The notes beneath the pieces are model-generated. The model was not told where the DNA came from and made no database searches. It saw only the letters and a list, made by a program, of their open reading frames with translations. Made by a program: the position numbers and the translations under genes. From Paracamarosporium sp. OC-R06-R3 (Eukaryota > Ascomycota > Dothideomycetes > Pleosporales > Didymosphaeriaceae): a stretch of 64,000 nucleotides of DNA. This document shows positions 34,626 through 45,200 of the stretch, piece after piece. Location of the stretch: NCBI GenBank assembly GCA_019828545.1, contig JACVRA010000161.1:62001-126000 (forward strand). Reading direction: 5' to 3'. How positions within the stretch are numbered: the first letter of the stretch is position 1; every line of letters starts with the position of its first letter.

Positions 34626-35410
34626 TCATGCCTTCCCCGACACAACAAGCACCACATCCTTATCAGCACCATTATCCCTCGTCACATCACCCACATCCTC
34701 TCCATTCGGCCACTCAATCGACCCCGCCCCCTCACTCGACACCCTCACACTCAGCCCCTTAAACGGCGCCCCATTGACAGCATCGAGATTATACCTAGTG
34801 TTCACAAGCGTCCGTCAGCAACAGCCGCCAAGCGGGGAGCTTACTCATCGCATATATATACACACACATATACATATACATATGCATATACGTATATGTA
34901 TGTATGTATATATACCCAAAGCAGAACCACTCACCACACTCTATCCCCCGAAAGCGCATACGCAAGAATCTGAACCGGCGCGCTATCATACAGCCCGTTC
35001 TCATCCTTGGATAGCTTAATCGCCACGCCGGTAGTACTAGTGCTATTTCCAAAGCGGCCGACGTGTAGGGGCTCGGTCCACGCGCCGCCTATGTAGGTAG
35101 AAGGCATTAGTAACTTACGTAGAGCGTGAAGTACGGCACGAGGCTTGCAGAAGGAACGGAATGGAATGGGATGGGATGCAGGTAGTCTGATGGATGTGGG
35201 AATAGGGCTAGGCATTTCGATCCTGTAGACGGAAATATGCGTACCTGCTACCACAGTGATGCGGTTCCCGATCGGGGCGCCTAGTGCGTCGGGCACGACC
35301 CAGAGGTAGAACGGCTCGTGGCTTGTGTTTACGACGATGCTGGAGCCTGTTTTTGCGGCGGCGGCGGCTGAGGAGGCTAGAGCGAGGAAGAAGGCTGGTA
35401 CGAGGCGCAT
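34626..35410 (-). CDS. BYS1: BYS1-domain secreted protein
   Basis: Three exons: 35410..35245, 35088..34935, 34794..34626. Introns are 156 and 140 nt, both longer than the window norm. The joined product is 162 aa. A signal peptide (MRLVPAFFLALASSAAAA) precedes a compact all-beta domain matching the BYS1 family (blastomyces yeast-phase-specific protein 1): SIVVNTSHEPFYLWVV, IKLSKDENGLYDSAPVQILAYAL, and the last exon YNLDAVNGAPFKGLSV. These are small extracellular proteins of filamentous ascomycetes without a settled biochemical function; some are effector candidates. No cysteines remain in the mature part. The second intron contains a TA/CA-rich microsatellite. The assignment rests on motif resemblance; the gene symbol names the family, not a proven orthologue. 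Confidence 0.78.
34851..34915. repeat. TA/CATA microsatellite inside BYS1 intron 2
   Basis: About 65 bases of alternating TA, CA and TG units (TATATA, ACACACAC, GTATGTATG). It lies fully within the 140-nt intron, away from both splice sites, and explains part of the intron's unusual length. Confidence 0.75.
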
Positions 35411-35894
35411 GGTTGCGGGTGTGCTTTGGTTTAGCTGGGAGGCGTGCGCGATGCGTATACGTTGGCGACGAACGAGCCAGGTAGGTAGGTAGGTTTATAA
35501 GAGCTGCGCGGTGCCATCCTTGCGCGTGTGTACGCTGGTGCGCAGGTGTATGAATCCCTAGCAGCGTGCAACACGCCTTTTTAATTTCGCTGTGCTCCTT
35601 GCCGGCTGGATGGATGGATGGGCGGAGCGTGTTGCGCAGGGAGAGGCTTGAAGAGGCATGTTTCCTGGCGTGTGAGTAACGTGGGACCTGGGCGCTGGGT
35701 CGGCGGTACATGTATCACGGTGTGGAAAGCCTCTGGCCTGGCGAGGGAGAAGAGCGGCGTGCCGTAAACGTACAATGCTTGAGCTAAGAATGGCTATCCC
35801 TCTCTAGTATCTCACATCATCTATGCAAACTCTTGAACCCATGTTCACCCCAGATCAGCCAGCCTCCCTTGCCATCGGACGATCGAGAGAAGCT
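35411..35894. other. intergenic, no gene recognised
   Basis: 484 bases between BYS1 start and the AA14-like gene stop (both minus). A short GGTA/GTAG repeat occurs near 35479-35495. Nothing coding. Confidence 0.5.
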
Positions 35895-36841
35895 CTAGAA
35901 GTTGTCCGCGACGGGCCGCCCGAAGATGTCGTGCTGTGCGCCGTCTTCCCATCCGCACTTCTTGTTGTAGCCCGGGCTGACACCTTCTGCCGTCTCGATG
36001 TTGTTTCCGGTCTGCTGGTTCCAGGCGATCATCTGCTTGGCACCCTTTACACACTTGGAAGCATCATCAGCGCAGTAGACGGGTGCTTTGGCCTGTGCAA
36101 CAGGTGTCTGGGACTGAGCGTTCGTAACCTTGCATTTGTACGGCTGCATGTACCTGTTTGAAGTCAGCACGTGACACCTAAGAGCATGATGAAGGAAAGA
36201 CGTGGACGCAGGGCTTCTTACATGTTGGGCTGGCCACAGCCATCAGGGACCCACAACCACGCACAGTGGCAGCCCTCCTCAGGACACGCCGGCAGATCCG
36301 GGACCTGGTACTTCGCGATTCTCTTCCACGGCGTCTCCTTCAGCGTGGTAAACACGACGAGGTTCTCCAACGTCACCTTCTTGATGTCGCTCTCGTAGCT
36401 GATTGCCCAGGCCGTCCCCGCCGCGTTCGACTGGTTGTACGCATGCATGGCGCCATCCTCGAGACACGCACTTCCAGGGCCCTCCCATGAGTTCCAGTCA
36501 TCGTCGTGCTCATGACCGTCCGGCCAGGCCGAAGCATTTCTGCCATTGTCGGTGAGCGTCGTCTGGCCACGGTTGTGTGCTAGTTCGACGGTGAACTCGC
36601 CGTTGGCAGGGAGCTCGAGGAACTCTCCGGCGGGCGGAGGCGCGAGGTCACAGCCACGGTCGTGCTGGAACCACCACTGATCTTGAGGTAAGTTATAGAG
36701 GGGGTTGACGGCGTCGGCGGTATTGACGTTCTCATGGTTGGGATCGGGTCCGCCTTTGCAGTACATGCCCTTGGCCCATGCGGCTGTATGGGCGGATGCG
36801 AGACTAACGAGCGTCGCGGTGAAAAGGGTTGTGCGAAGCAT
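35895..36841 (-). CDS. secreted LPMO-like auxiliary-activity protein (AA14-type)
   Basis: Two exons, 36841..36222 and 36153..35895, joined across a 68-nt intron, giving 292 aa. The signal peptide ([17 protein letters not shown]) ends immediately before His18, so the mature chain starts [14 protein letters not shown]. An N-terminal histidine is the first arm of the copper histidine brace in lytic polysaccharide monooxygenases. Candidate second ligands are His60 (FQHDRGC) and His89 (ELAHNRG). Several cysteines follow, including a cluster [12 protein letters not shown] near 190-200 and three in the C-terminal domain. The layout resembles AA14 enzymes reported to act on xylan-coated cellulose, but I assign the family from memory of its N-terminus. 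The copper site and substrate need testing. Confidence 0.68.
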
Positions 36842-37914
36842 GGTGGATATGTTCAGGAAAGACTGAAGTTTTGACGAGCGAGGGTGATTGAATAAAGGAA
36901 AATGAGCAAAGGAATAAGACTAAAAGGAAAAGATGCTGAAGACTGATGTAGTGGAAAGCAAGATGGAGATTGGCTTTGTGCGAGAACTGATCGCTGTTCA
37001 TATACTTCACGTTCGTGATTAGCATCAGCAAGACTCCGCAACAAGCATCCGTGGAAGTGAAGTCTCGAGCACGGATAATCGGTCATTCTCAGTGAAACGC
37101 CAGAAAGAGCGTATACGAAGAGAAGCACTAGGTCGAATATGTTCCTGATTTGTGCTACTGGGCGGAGTTGGTAGAGAAGTGGATGTAAGAGGCCGGAGCT
37201 ACTCTCCATGCGGCGATGAATAAGCCAAAGTACCGGGGCCAGTGTCGCCAGCGTCTCGGGAAGATGAGATGCTGATGTGCCTGGTGATCGGGACCGAATT
37301 GTACTTGCAGTCATCAGCTGAAGTAGGCATTCACTGGTGGTTAGCGGTGACGGACGCTGGCTCGTTTGTAGCACCATGAGAAGTTTTCCTGTGTTTAGCC
37401 AACGTAAAGAGACGCTTGTGCTTCGCCTTCAAGTGCTTGCGAAATATTCGTCGATGCAATGCAAGTCTCATGATAATCTGTGGGTATGATGCGTCTTTTG
37501 AGGCAGTAAGGTGAGCGACCGGCTGGTCGCGCTCAAGCTGATGCATCATACATTCCAGTACCGATGTCCTACAGTATCATGCTCCAAGAAGAGTAAGAAG
37601 TTATTACCGAGCACTATAAAATTGCGAGAAATGGATTGAGTGCGGTTTATTGCGCATGTCCACGCAGGAATAATTGCAGCAGGGACGGGGCTAAGAATAG
37701 CGCGTTGCGGGGACAGGCATGACATTCCGTCCGCGGGAGGCGGCGACCCACGAATCGCTACGCCTGGATGCGAGCCTCGCCCAACCTTCAATCACAAATG
37801 TCAATGCCCTGCGAACGCGCTTCTTTTGCGTTCGACAGTCAACTTCCCCTCTTGGGCCATTTCCTGTACCGTTTTCCTTCCTAGGGATCCAGTAGAAACG
37901 GCCACACAGCGACG
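36842..37914. promoter_or_regulatory. divergent promoter region, AA14-like gene and EAF gene
   Basis: 1073 bases between divergent ATGs. A TATAAA occurs near 37615, toward the EAF gene. One long minus frame (36853..37377) is rejected as coding: it is Ser/Leu-rich with no domain and overlaps the leader. Confidence 0.45.
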
Positions 37915-39501
37915 ATGGCATCCCCGATGGTCGAGGGTCGGGTCGAACCTCACAAGAAAGCCCACTTTGCACTACATATCAGCGACGCAATTGCGGACGG
38001 AGAGGTGGGAGATTACACCAGCGTAAAATGTAACACTCATCCCATGTCCTTGCCTTCCTTTCGTCCGGTCTCCCTTGCGACGAGTGCCTTGCTGACCCGA
38101 CCATCGCCAGACAATCACAAGCCCGCCCAGACGACGTCCAAGCGAAGAACCACCTTGGCTTCCACCTCGGCGAAAAACTACAAGCTCACGCTCGAGGACG
38201 ACAAAGCAGGCGACAAAAAAGATGTCTTCGTATTCACGGGGCAGAAGACAGTGCCCAAGAAGTCGTACATCCTGTTGTTCGACCCGAGCTCGCAGAAAGC
38301 AACCCTAGAACCGCTCTCTTCTACGTACACATTCAACATCGCCTCCAAAAATGGCTCGGACATTTCCTCCACACACTCAAAGATATACCCACGCAAGCAG
38401 AAAGATGAAGTTCTAGATGAAGCGGCGGCAGACGACCTCTTCGGCGAAGACGCAGGCGAGAACGGCGACGGCGACGCCGACTCCAACAATCCCTTCGACT
38501 TCCGCCATTTCCTCGACGCAGAGAAGATAAAGCAAGGCGATGAGTCAGAATATGCATCTGTATCTTCGCCAGACTATCGCGCAGGCACAGGTTCCGCAAT
38601 GAACACACCCCAAATCACAGCACGCAAACCCGCTGCCACTACTTCAAAGCCAAAAGCACCTGCACAAGCCGCGCCGAAACCGAAAAAACGGAAGTCGCCA
38701 GAGCCTCAAAGCGCACCGCAAAAGAAGGCCTTACCCAAAAAGCAAGCCCCGCCGCCCACAGTACGCCTCGAGCGTCGCGCGACCGACAACAAGCCCGCAC
38801 GCAAAGCCGCCGCACCACCATCTTCGAAGATCAAATCTGCAGAAATCGTCCACTCATCAGACGAGTCGGACGCCGATGCCGATGGAGAAGGCGAGCCAGA
38901 CAATGGGTCTTCTCCGCCCGCCCAACGCTCTCCTTCGCCGCCGCCCCGCCATGCTTCCCCCGAATCAGACGAGGACGAGGAAATGGAAGACGTGGGCATC
39001 ACGCCTGCTCACGAGCCAGAAGGAGAATCGCAGCCGTCGAGGTCCCGCGGCGGGGCTCTCGCCTCGCTTGGCCTTGGCCAGAGCATCGGCATGGGCTATC
39101 ACAATTCGCCGTCCGGCGGTCCAATATCTCTCGCCAGCGCAGCGAGCAGTGTGCAAGGTTCGCCGGAGCCTCACACGCTCACACCGCACAAATCGCGGAT
39201 AAGGCACCAAGCGGATGACGGGGTTATCGATTTTGGAGACCTTGGGGGAGGCGCAAGGAGCGATGATGAGGATGAAGATGCTGAGGATGTTAACGCATAT
39301 GGTGAAGATGATAGGGATGTGGACTCGATACACCTGGGCAGTCCGGCGCAGCAGCAGCCGGCTGGCGGCGGCATATCGCTAGAACCTGAGATGGATGTAG
39401 ACGGTGATGCGGAAGAAGAAGAGGAAGAAGATCCGCTACTGAAGGAAATGATGGAGGGACTTGCTGGTGGGGACAGCAGCGAGGAAAGCGAAGAGGAGTG
39501 A
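37915..39501 (+). CDS. RNA polymerase II elongation factor of the EAF family
   Basis: Two exons, 37915..38029 and 38111..39501, with an 81-nt intron. Because 81 is a multiple of three and the intron has no in-frame stop, the unspliced frame is also open (528 codons); the spliced product is 501 aa. Splicing is supported by GTAAC..CGCCAG and because it creates DYTSVKYNHKP, the conserved N-terminal strand of EAF proteins; the unspliced version inserts 27 residues there. The domain continues with YKLTLEDDKAGDK and KKSYILLFDPSSQKATLEPL to about residue 125. The rest is disordered, with Lys/Pro-rich basic and Asp/Glu/Ser-rich acidic runs ending DSSEESEEE. EAF partners ELL and stimulates transcription elongation. 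Nuclear role inferred. Confidence 0.85.
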   Translation: MASPMVEGRVEPHKKAHFALHISDAIADGEVGDYTSVKCNTHPMSLPSFRPVSLATSALLTRPSPDNHKPAQTTSKRRTTLASTSAKNYKLTLEDDKAGDKKDVFVFTGQKTVPKKSYILLFDPSSQKATLEPLSSTYTFNIASKNGSDISSTHSKIYPRKQKDEVLDEAAADDLFGEDAGENGDGDADSNNPFDFRHFLDAEKIKQGDESEYASVSSPDYRAGTGSAMNTPQITARKPAATTSKPKAPAQAAPKPKKRKSPEPQSAPQKKALPKKQAPPPTVRLERRATDNKPARKAAAPPSSKIKSAEIVHSSDESDADADGEGEPDNGSSPPAQRSPSPPPRHASPESDEDEEMEDVGITPAHEPEGESQPSRSRGGALASLGLGQSIGMGYHNSPSGGPISLASAASSVQGSPEPHTLTPHKSRIRHQADDGVIDFGDLGGGARSDDEDEDAEDVNAYGEDDRDVDSIHLGSPAQQQPAGGGISLEPEMDVDGDAEEEEEEDPLLKEMMEGLAGGDSSEESEEE

Positions 39502-40025
39502 TATCAGTTTGTCTGTAATGGCTCATTGGCGACGGCGCAAGCACACGTTTTTAGAATACCCATTTACCGTTTAGATATTTCTTGTATATGATTAGTAGTT
39601 CACGACTTCCTAGAACGACTATGAATCAAGACTTTGGACCAACAACGGCCGCACTATACGGTTAGTCGCACGTTGATTAAAGTTAGAGCACGACAGGATG
39701 GGCACAGCATGGAAGAAAAGTCATGGTATTCCAGGAAGGGGCGCCAGCTCAAGAACGACCCGATCTACCAGCACAGGGCTTTCCCTCGTCCCACAAAGAG
39801 TCCGAGTATCTTTCCCTCGTAAGTGCAAGGCATTGATACACTTCCAGCAATCCCGCTCATCTCCAGTGTTTGTGATGTTTTTGATTGAACTTGTTGGTGT
39901 TGTTAGATCCATGACATCCGTTACATTTTCCGACCCATGCTCCTACTCCGAAACGACAATATCGAGGTATCTGCTAAGAGAGGGTATGGGAAGAGAGGTG
40001 TTGCAGGAGACGCGCAAAACAGCAT
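39502..40025. other. convergent intergenic region
   Basis: 524 bases between the EAF stop (plus) and RPS0 stop (minus). It should hold two 3' UTRs; no other signal seen. Confidence 0.5.
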
Positions 40026-41080
40026 CTACCAGTTGGTGTTGGCAGCCTCACCAGCGGGAGCCTCAGCACCCCAGCTCTCGTTGCCAGTCTGCGCAGCAGT
40101 GCCGGAAGCAGCCCAGTCAGCGGCATCAGCGTCCCAGCTGCCACCGGCAGGGTTGGCGGCCTGAGCAGTGAAAGCAGCACCGGCGCTAGCACCGGAGACC
40201 TCCCACTCGCTGGTGAAACCAGCCTCAACGGGGCCAGTGCCGACCTCGTCAGCGCCGGGAACCTTAGCCTCCTCAACAGCGGCGGAGTCCTTGTTCTCCT
40301 CAGCCTCAGGGTCGCGGTAGAAGTACAAGTCGGTCATGACGTCCCACTCGGTCTCGCGGTTGGCGAGGGTTCCGCGAAGGCGGAGGACCTCACGGGCAAG
40401 CATCCACCAGATGAGACCGATGGCGTGGCGGCCCTTGTTGTTGGTGGGGATGGCAACGTCGACGAACTCGGTAGGAGAGTCAGTGTCGCAGAGGGCCTGA
40501 ACCGATTAGCATCTCGTCTTAGCGCAAGAGTCAAAAACATACAATGACGGGAAGGTTGACGTAGGAAGCCTCCTTGATAGCCTGAGCGTCGGTGCGGGGG
40601 TCGGTGACGATGATCAAGCGCGGCTCCTTGAAAGAGCGGGTGATGTAGTTGGTGAAGTTACCGGGGGTGAAACGACCGGCAATGGCGACAGCACCAGTGT
40701 GGGCAGCGAACTTGAGGACGGCACGCTGGCCGTAGGGACGGGCAGAGATAACGCAGACTATACAATGTTAAACCACAACCTCTAATATTCGCACTGGATA
40801 TTTTCTGCCACTGGAGCGGGGCATTCCAGGTGCTCAGAAGTTCGAGCTACGTACTGTCGGCGGGGTTGTCAATGGCGACGATGATGCGCGCAGCGAGCAC
40901 GATCTTCTCCCAGGTCTTGCCAATGTTGATGACGTTGATACCGTCAGGGCGCGTCTTCCACAGGTACGGCTCCATGTGCACCTGGAGGTTCTTGGAACCA
41001 AGGTGGCACTGGGCAGCGAGGAGCATCTCGATGTCCTGCGACGTCGGGTTGAAGACAGCGGGAAGGTTGGAGGGAGCCAT
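40026..41080 (-). CDS. RPS0: 40S ribosomal protein S0 (uS2)
   Basis: Three exons: 41080..40855, 40757..40543, 40496..40026; introns of 97 and 46 nt; 303 aa. The core is classic uS2: [24 protein letters not shown], the [13 protein letters not shown] block, [12 protein letters not shown] and the [17 protein letters not shown] stretch. The [19 protein letters not shown] segment is intact. The tail (from about 205) is acidic and Ala/Glu/Trp-rich ([16 protein letters not shown]), as usual in fungal S0. It is needed for 40S assembly and late 20S rRNA processing. The gene is divergent from a mitochondrial ribosomal protein across 217 bp. Confidence 0.97.
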
Positions 41081-41297
41081 CTTGAAGAATTGGCGGTCGA
41101 AGCGGCTGCTGTCGTAAAGTTGTTGTGGATGTTAGACGTGATTGAAGAAATTCCTAAGTTCGCGATGTGATGGACGATATTCGAGTGGGCAATCTAACCA
41201 TGTTGGGAAAGGTGACGGGTGTCGGATTATCCTCCCTTCCGGGCAAGTTTTGGAAACAACGAACGACGGAAGCGGAGAGAGGCATGCATCGCCCATA
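41081..41297. promoter_or_regulatory. 217-bp bidirectional promoter, RPS0 and MRPS28
   Basis: The start codons of a cytosolic and a mitochondrial ribosomal protein face away from each other with 217 bases between them. A short upstream frame (ATG at 41284 followed by a stop three codons later) lies just before the MRPS28 start and could act as a uORF. No named binding site was identified. Confidence 0.6.
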
Positions 41298-42338
41298 ATG
41301 CCGCCACGAATACCCATTGCGCCGTGCCTTCGGGCATCAAAGGGTAAGTAAATCTCTTTTGATGCCACACTCTCTGCTGATTACGACGTAGCACCCTTCC
41401 CTGCGACTCAATTCACGCTCCCTTTCCGCCCCTTCTCTGCAACCGCCGCGCCGAACAAGAAGCACCAAAGCCATGACCCATACATTGTCGCACAAAAGAA
41501 CCGCAAAAAGGCGGCCAATCTTTCCCGCCGTGCGGATCTGGAAGCTGCTCGAGTGGCATCATTGGGCGATCCGGTCCGCGGAAACTCAACGCCGTTCGTG
41601 GAGTCGTTCGCTACCGCATCCCCTCTCCAATGGGAAGAAGGAAAGAAGATACCTCAAGATAAAAGGCATCTCAACTATGCATTCGATCCTGAATCTGTAG
41701 AGGCTCAGCTAGAGGAGAGCAGGAAGATTGCCGTACCATTGGATGAGACGAAGCCGAAAACGGCTGCTAGTCCGGCAGGCCCGCTCGGAATTAACTATGG
41801 GCGGTCGCAAGAAGCAGCTCCTACACTGTCTAAGGAGGAGATCGAAGCTCAACGCGCGAAGGATCATCAGCGTGCTACTGAAGCCATCAAACGTATTACA
41901 GCCCTCGGGAACTCTAGCTCCAAAGACAGAATGCGCGTCAACATTGCGCGATGCGTCAGTACCTTTGGCCGTCATAATACCGATGCGATTTTCCCGCCCC
42001 GTGCGCCGCCGCTACACGCTGTCAATGACAAGGGACCGCACCCCGTTCGCCCCGAGACGAACGCCCAGGAAATGGCGAAGCGCATCGGTGCTGATACGGG
42101 CTCGTCGGAGGTTCAAATTGCTATCCTGACAGCGAAGATCAAGACGCTGGCGGACTTCCTCCAGACCAGAGGCAAGGGCGACAAGCACAACAAGAGGAAC
42201 CTGAGGTTGTTGGTGCACAGGCGACAGAAGCTGCTGCAATACCTGAGAAGAAAGGAACGTGGTGGACCGAGATGGCAACATTGCATTGAAACACTAGGAT
42301 TGACTGAGGGAACCTGGAGGGGCGAGATCAGCCTGTAG
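41298..42338 (+). CDS. MRPS28: mitochondrial ribosomal protein uS15m
   Basis: Two exons, 41298..41343 and 41392..42338, joined across a 48-nt intron (GTAAGT..ACGTAG), giving 330 aa. The first exon encodes only 15 codons plus one base but supplies the ATG and the basic start of the mitochondrial targeting sequence (MPPRIPIAPCLRASK). The rest of the presequence, rich in Phe, Pro and Ser, lies at the start of exon 2. The S15 RNA-binding domain occupies about residues 210-320: RIGADTGSSEVQIAILTAKI, then HNKRNLRLLVHRRQKLLQYL, the conserved helix pair that grips 12S/15S rRNA. A shorter start at 41553 would delete the targeting signal and is a non-ATG codon. Confidence 0.93.
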
Positions 42339-43024
42339 GATATTGCGTGGAAGAGGAAATACCTGTAGATTCTGTATATTCACCTGTACGACATACAATC
42401 AGAGCATTGAGCGTTATTTTCCCACGCCGGCCGAGCTTGGTTACACTTATGATGCAGTTAATGTGTGTATCATTCTAGTATTCGAGAGCATGCTCGCACG
42501 TAATTGAAATGTGTAAGAAAACTAATACCACTCAAAGCTCGAACGAACATTCGATCGATATCAAAAGCAACCGTTTTCCCATTAGGACATCAATAGTAAG
42601 ATACTGTAGGTCTATGTATTTCATGTCAAGGTTATCTTGTCGGATATATTGTTGTGAGAGTGTGAAAACAGTTCGCCCCTTGCACGAGCCCGCGATATTT
42701 CTTGCTCAAGGTGCAGTTACAAGACCTGAACAGGTCACAATGAGCCCTTTCGAAATATGTTCAAATATCATTGACTGATTTGCTGCCGACCATTAAACTC
42801 GGCGCTCATTCGTAATGATTAGTTCGTCAATTGTAACCGTGACAAGTGCTATATAAGTCATGTTAAACGCAGCACGAGTACATAGTAGCGTACTAATATG
42901 AAGTATCATTCCTAGTGATGGCAAACGGTTTTCATCAATGGCACTCATTCAACGTCATATCCATTCGTAACTCTAAAAGGTCGGGATGAAGGGGTTATCC
43001 TTCCCCACGCGGTCTATTGATAAT
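42339..43024. other. convergent intergenic region, AT-rich
   Basis: 686 bases between the MRPS28 stop and the BAS2-like gene stop. Short frames only; nothing recognised. Confidence 0.45.
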
Positions 43025-43399
43025 CTAGCAACCCCTTTTCGCAACTCTCTTAAAGCCTTGCTTCTCAACCTGTGCTTGTGCCGCTGCGATAGTAGCGTCC
43101 GCGTTCGGGTCCACAAAACCACACCCGTTCTTGCCATTCTGGAACTGTGCTGCCTCCGCGCTGCAAACGCCTACACCTGAGGCATCAGCGCAGCACGCAG
43201 AGCTGCAGTCTGCATCGGCGACGCATCCACCAGTGATGAATTGGGCACCGTTGCCTGCGCCGACGTTTTTGGCACCTGCCACATTGGGTGTAATCTGGGC
43301 GAAAGAAATAGTGGCGACTATATTTGAGTCAGTATTATGAACACAAAAAATGAGAATCAGAAGCGTACAGGCCAAAATGGTAGCGAGAGTAAAACGCAT
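43025..43399 (-). CDS. small Cys-rich secreted protein, BAS2-like effector candidate
   Basis: Two exons, 43399..43369 and 43317..43025, across a 51-nt intron (GTACGC..AATATAG), giving 107 aa; unspliced, the frame would insert 17 residues into the signal peptide. The spliced signal peptide (MRFTLATILAFATISFA) leads to a mature chain starting QITPNVAGAKNVGAGNG. The body reads QFITGGCVADADCSSACC and CGFVDPNADA, matching the spacing I know for biotrophy-associated secreted protein 2 homologues, which are small secreted proteins of plant-associated fungi. Six mature cysteines before the last residue pair plausibly into three disulfides; a seventh ends the protein (KRGC). Function is not established; effector activity is a hypothesis. 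Confidence 0.7.
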   Translation of the reverse strand: MRFTLATILACTLLILIFCVHNTDSNIVATISFAQITPNVAGAKNVGAGNGAQFITGGCVADADCSSACCADASGVGVCSAEAAQFQNGKNGCGFVDPNADATIAAAQAQVEKQGFKRVAKRGC

Positions 43400-44504
43400 T
43401 TTGAAAATGGTGATGGCGATGCGTGGAGAATGGATATAAAACTTTTGAATATATTAAAATAATAGTTTGAATGAACGACGCCGGGTCGGTATTGCAGTCA
43501 CAGACGCAAGAAAGAATGTTAGTTACAGTGGATACCTCATTCCGAAGGCATCTCCCAGCCCTTATATGTCGCTCGAATACCAGTCCAATGCTCTTCTCCC
43601 TGAGAGTCCGCCATCCATAATTTACCCTTCATGTCAAGCCTTACAAGAAACGTGTGATCAGCTTTTGACCCCATCGCAACGGGCTCAGCTTGACATGTCC
43701 AAGCCAACATTGGTAGCACAAGACGTTGCAGAGCGCACCGCATGTAGTTATCCTGCGTTTCGATAGCGTGCCTGATAATTAGGCAGAATATGGGCAAGCA
43801 ATGCGGAGCAGTCCTTAGCCAATCATGAGATCGGGCGCGTGGCGCATGATCCATGCGGTGATGTTGCATTTGGTGTTTCGTGTGGTGATGTGCCGAATCG
43901 CATAGTACTCAATCGAGTTGTAACATGACTCATTTACCTACTGATTCATCTGACGTAGGTCAGGATATGTTCGCGCTGTCCTCGTTTTGTGGGTGTTCTA
44001 TTACCATGGACTAAGATGCCTACCGGAGACATCAGCTCAAAAAAACGTGAGAGAGATTGTGACGGTATATGGTATTGAGAGCTCTCAACAGTCTCATGAA
44101 AAGTGAATTATCGACCATAACAGCTAAACGTATTGATGCGGTATGTTGGAGATTTGATTGTGCCTTTGATCAATCGTGATTCTGAGAGTCGGAATGTATG
44201 TGAGGCGAAAGTGCTAGTCCAAAAATGGAAAAATTGTTATACACCCTCTTCATCTCGGGGCTCGGAGCAAGATAATCTCCACGCAATACGATTCCTGCTT
44301 CTGGGTATCACGCCAGGATATCTAGAATTGCAAATTCGTGATGATTCGACATATGTCGCCCCCACTAGCTTACGCAGACCGATTGCATGGATATAAGACA
44401 AACATTCGCGCCCTATGCATGTCATTACGTCAAAGATAACTTTTATAGTCTTCTCGGCGCTTTTAACATCGCAAGACAGTAGCTAAGTTTGGATTGAGGG
44501 CACC
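43400..44504. promoter_or_regulatory. divergent promoter region, BAS2-like gene and GNAT gene
   Basis: 1.1 kb between divergent ATGs. The frames on either strand are short and non-conserved. If the BAS2-like gene is host-induced, this spacer is where the control should lie; no motif was recognised. Confidence 0.4.
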
Positions 44505-45200
44505 ATGTCTTCCACGTTAACACCGCCATTATTCCTCGAACATTACCATCTTCGAACCAATCCCAAAATCACCCAGCATCTCATCGACCTCTGTAACGAA
44601 GCCTTCAGCCGTTCCCAGATAAACGACCCGGAGAAATGGATTTACCCGAAGCTACGCTTCACAGACGCGCAGCAGCTGCTTGCCGAATTTGCTGCCAGCA
44701 ATAGCATTATGGCTGTCATACTGGACGAGTCAGAGACCGATGAAGATGCTATTGTTGAGGTTTCTGGCGATAACACAGATACCAAGAGAGGGAGATTGAT
44801 AGCCTGTGCAGGCATTGTTCCCTGGAAAGGTGGATGGCAAAGCCAAGATCCAGGGGAGGAGAGGGGATGGGAGGTCAAGACTGTTTGTGTAGACAAAGGA
44901 GACAAGTATGCGAAGAAGGGACTGGCTATAAAGCTGGTGAAAACACTCGAAGAACTGGTCGTTGAGAATGAAAGAGAGGATTTGAGGATAGCGACAAAAG
45001 GATATTTGGAAGAGGTTCCCAAGAGTGAAGGGAGGCATACAGTAAATTTATGGATCATTACAGCAGAGTGTGTCAATGGAAACTATTGGCGTAAAAGAGG
45101 ATTTGAAGAGGTCAGAAGGCAGACTTGTCGCGGCATCTGGGGATGCAAGACAAGCTTTGAAATGTTAACGCTGAAGCGGGAGGTGCATTTTCAGCTTTGA
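44505..45200 (+). CDS. GNAT-like acetyltransferase
   Basis: Single exon, 231 aa, ATG at 44505 in a CACC-ATG context. The fold is GNAT-like: an N-terminal helix pair (KITQHLIDLCNEAF), the acidic linker (SETDEDAIVEVS), a strand pair around GRLIACAGIVPWKGG, and WEVKTVCVDKGDKYAKKGLAIKLVKTLEEL, which matches the acetyl-CoA-binding strand and helix though the R/Q-x-x-G-x-G/A loop is modified to KYAKKGLA. The final strand is LWIITAECVNGNYWRKRGFEEV. Substrate unknown. The P-loop variant is worth noting, but CoA binding still looks possible. No signal peptide, so cytosolic. Confidence 0.75.
   Translation: MSSTLTPPLFLEHYHLRTNPKITQHLIDLCNEAFSRSQINDPEKWIYPKLRFTDAQQLLAEFAASNSIMAVILDESETDEDAIVEVSGDNTDTKRGRLIACAGIVPWKGGWQSQDPGEERGWEVKTVCVDKGDKYAKKGLAIKLVKTLEELVVENEREDLRIATKGYLEEVPKSEGRHTVNLWIITAECVNGNYWRKRGFEEVRRQTCRGIWGCKTSFEMLTLKREVHFQL

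Noticed and set aside
36853..37377. 174-codon minus-strand frame before the AA14-like gene
   Set aside because: Ser/Leu-rich, no domain, overlaps the expected promoter and leader of the downstream gene.
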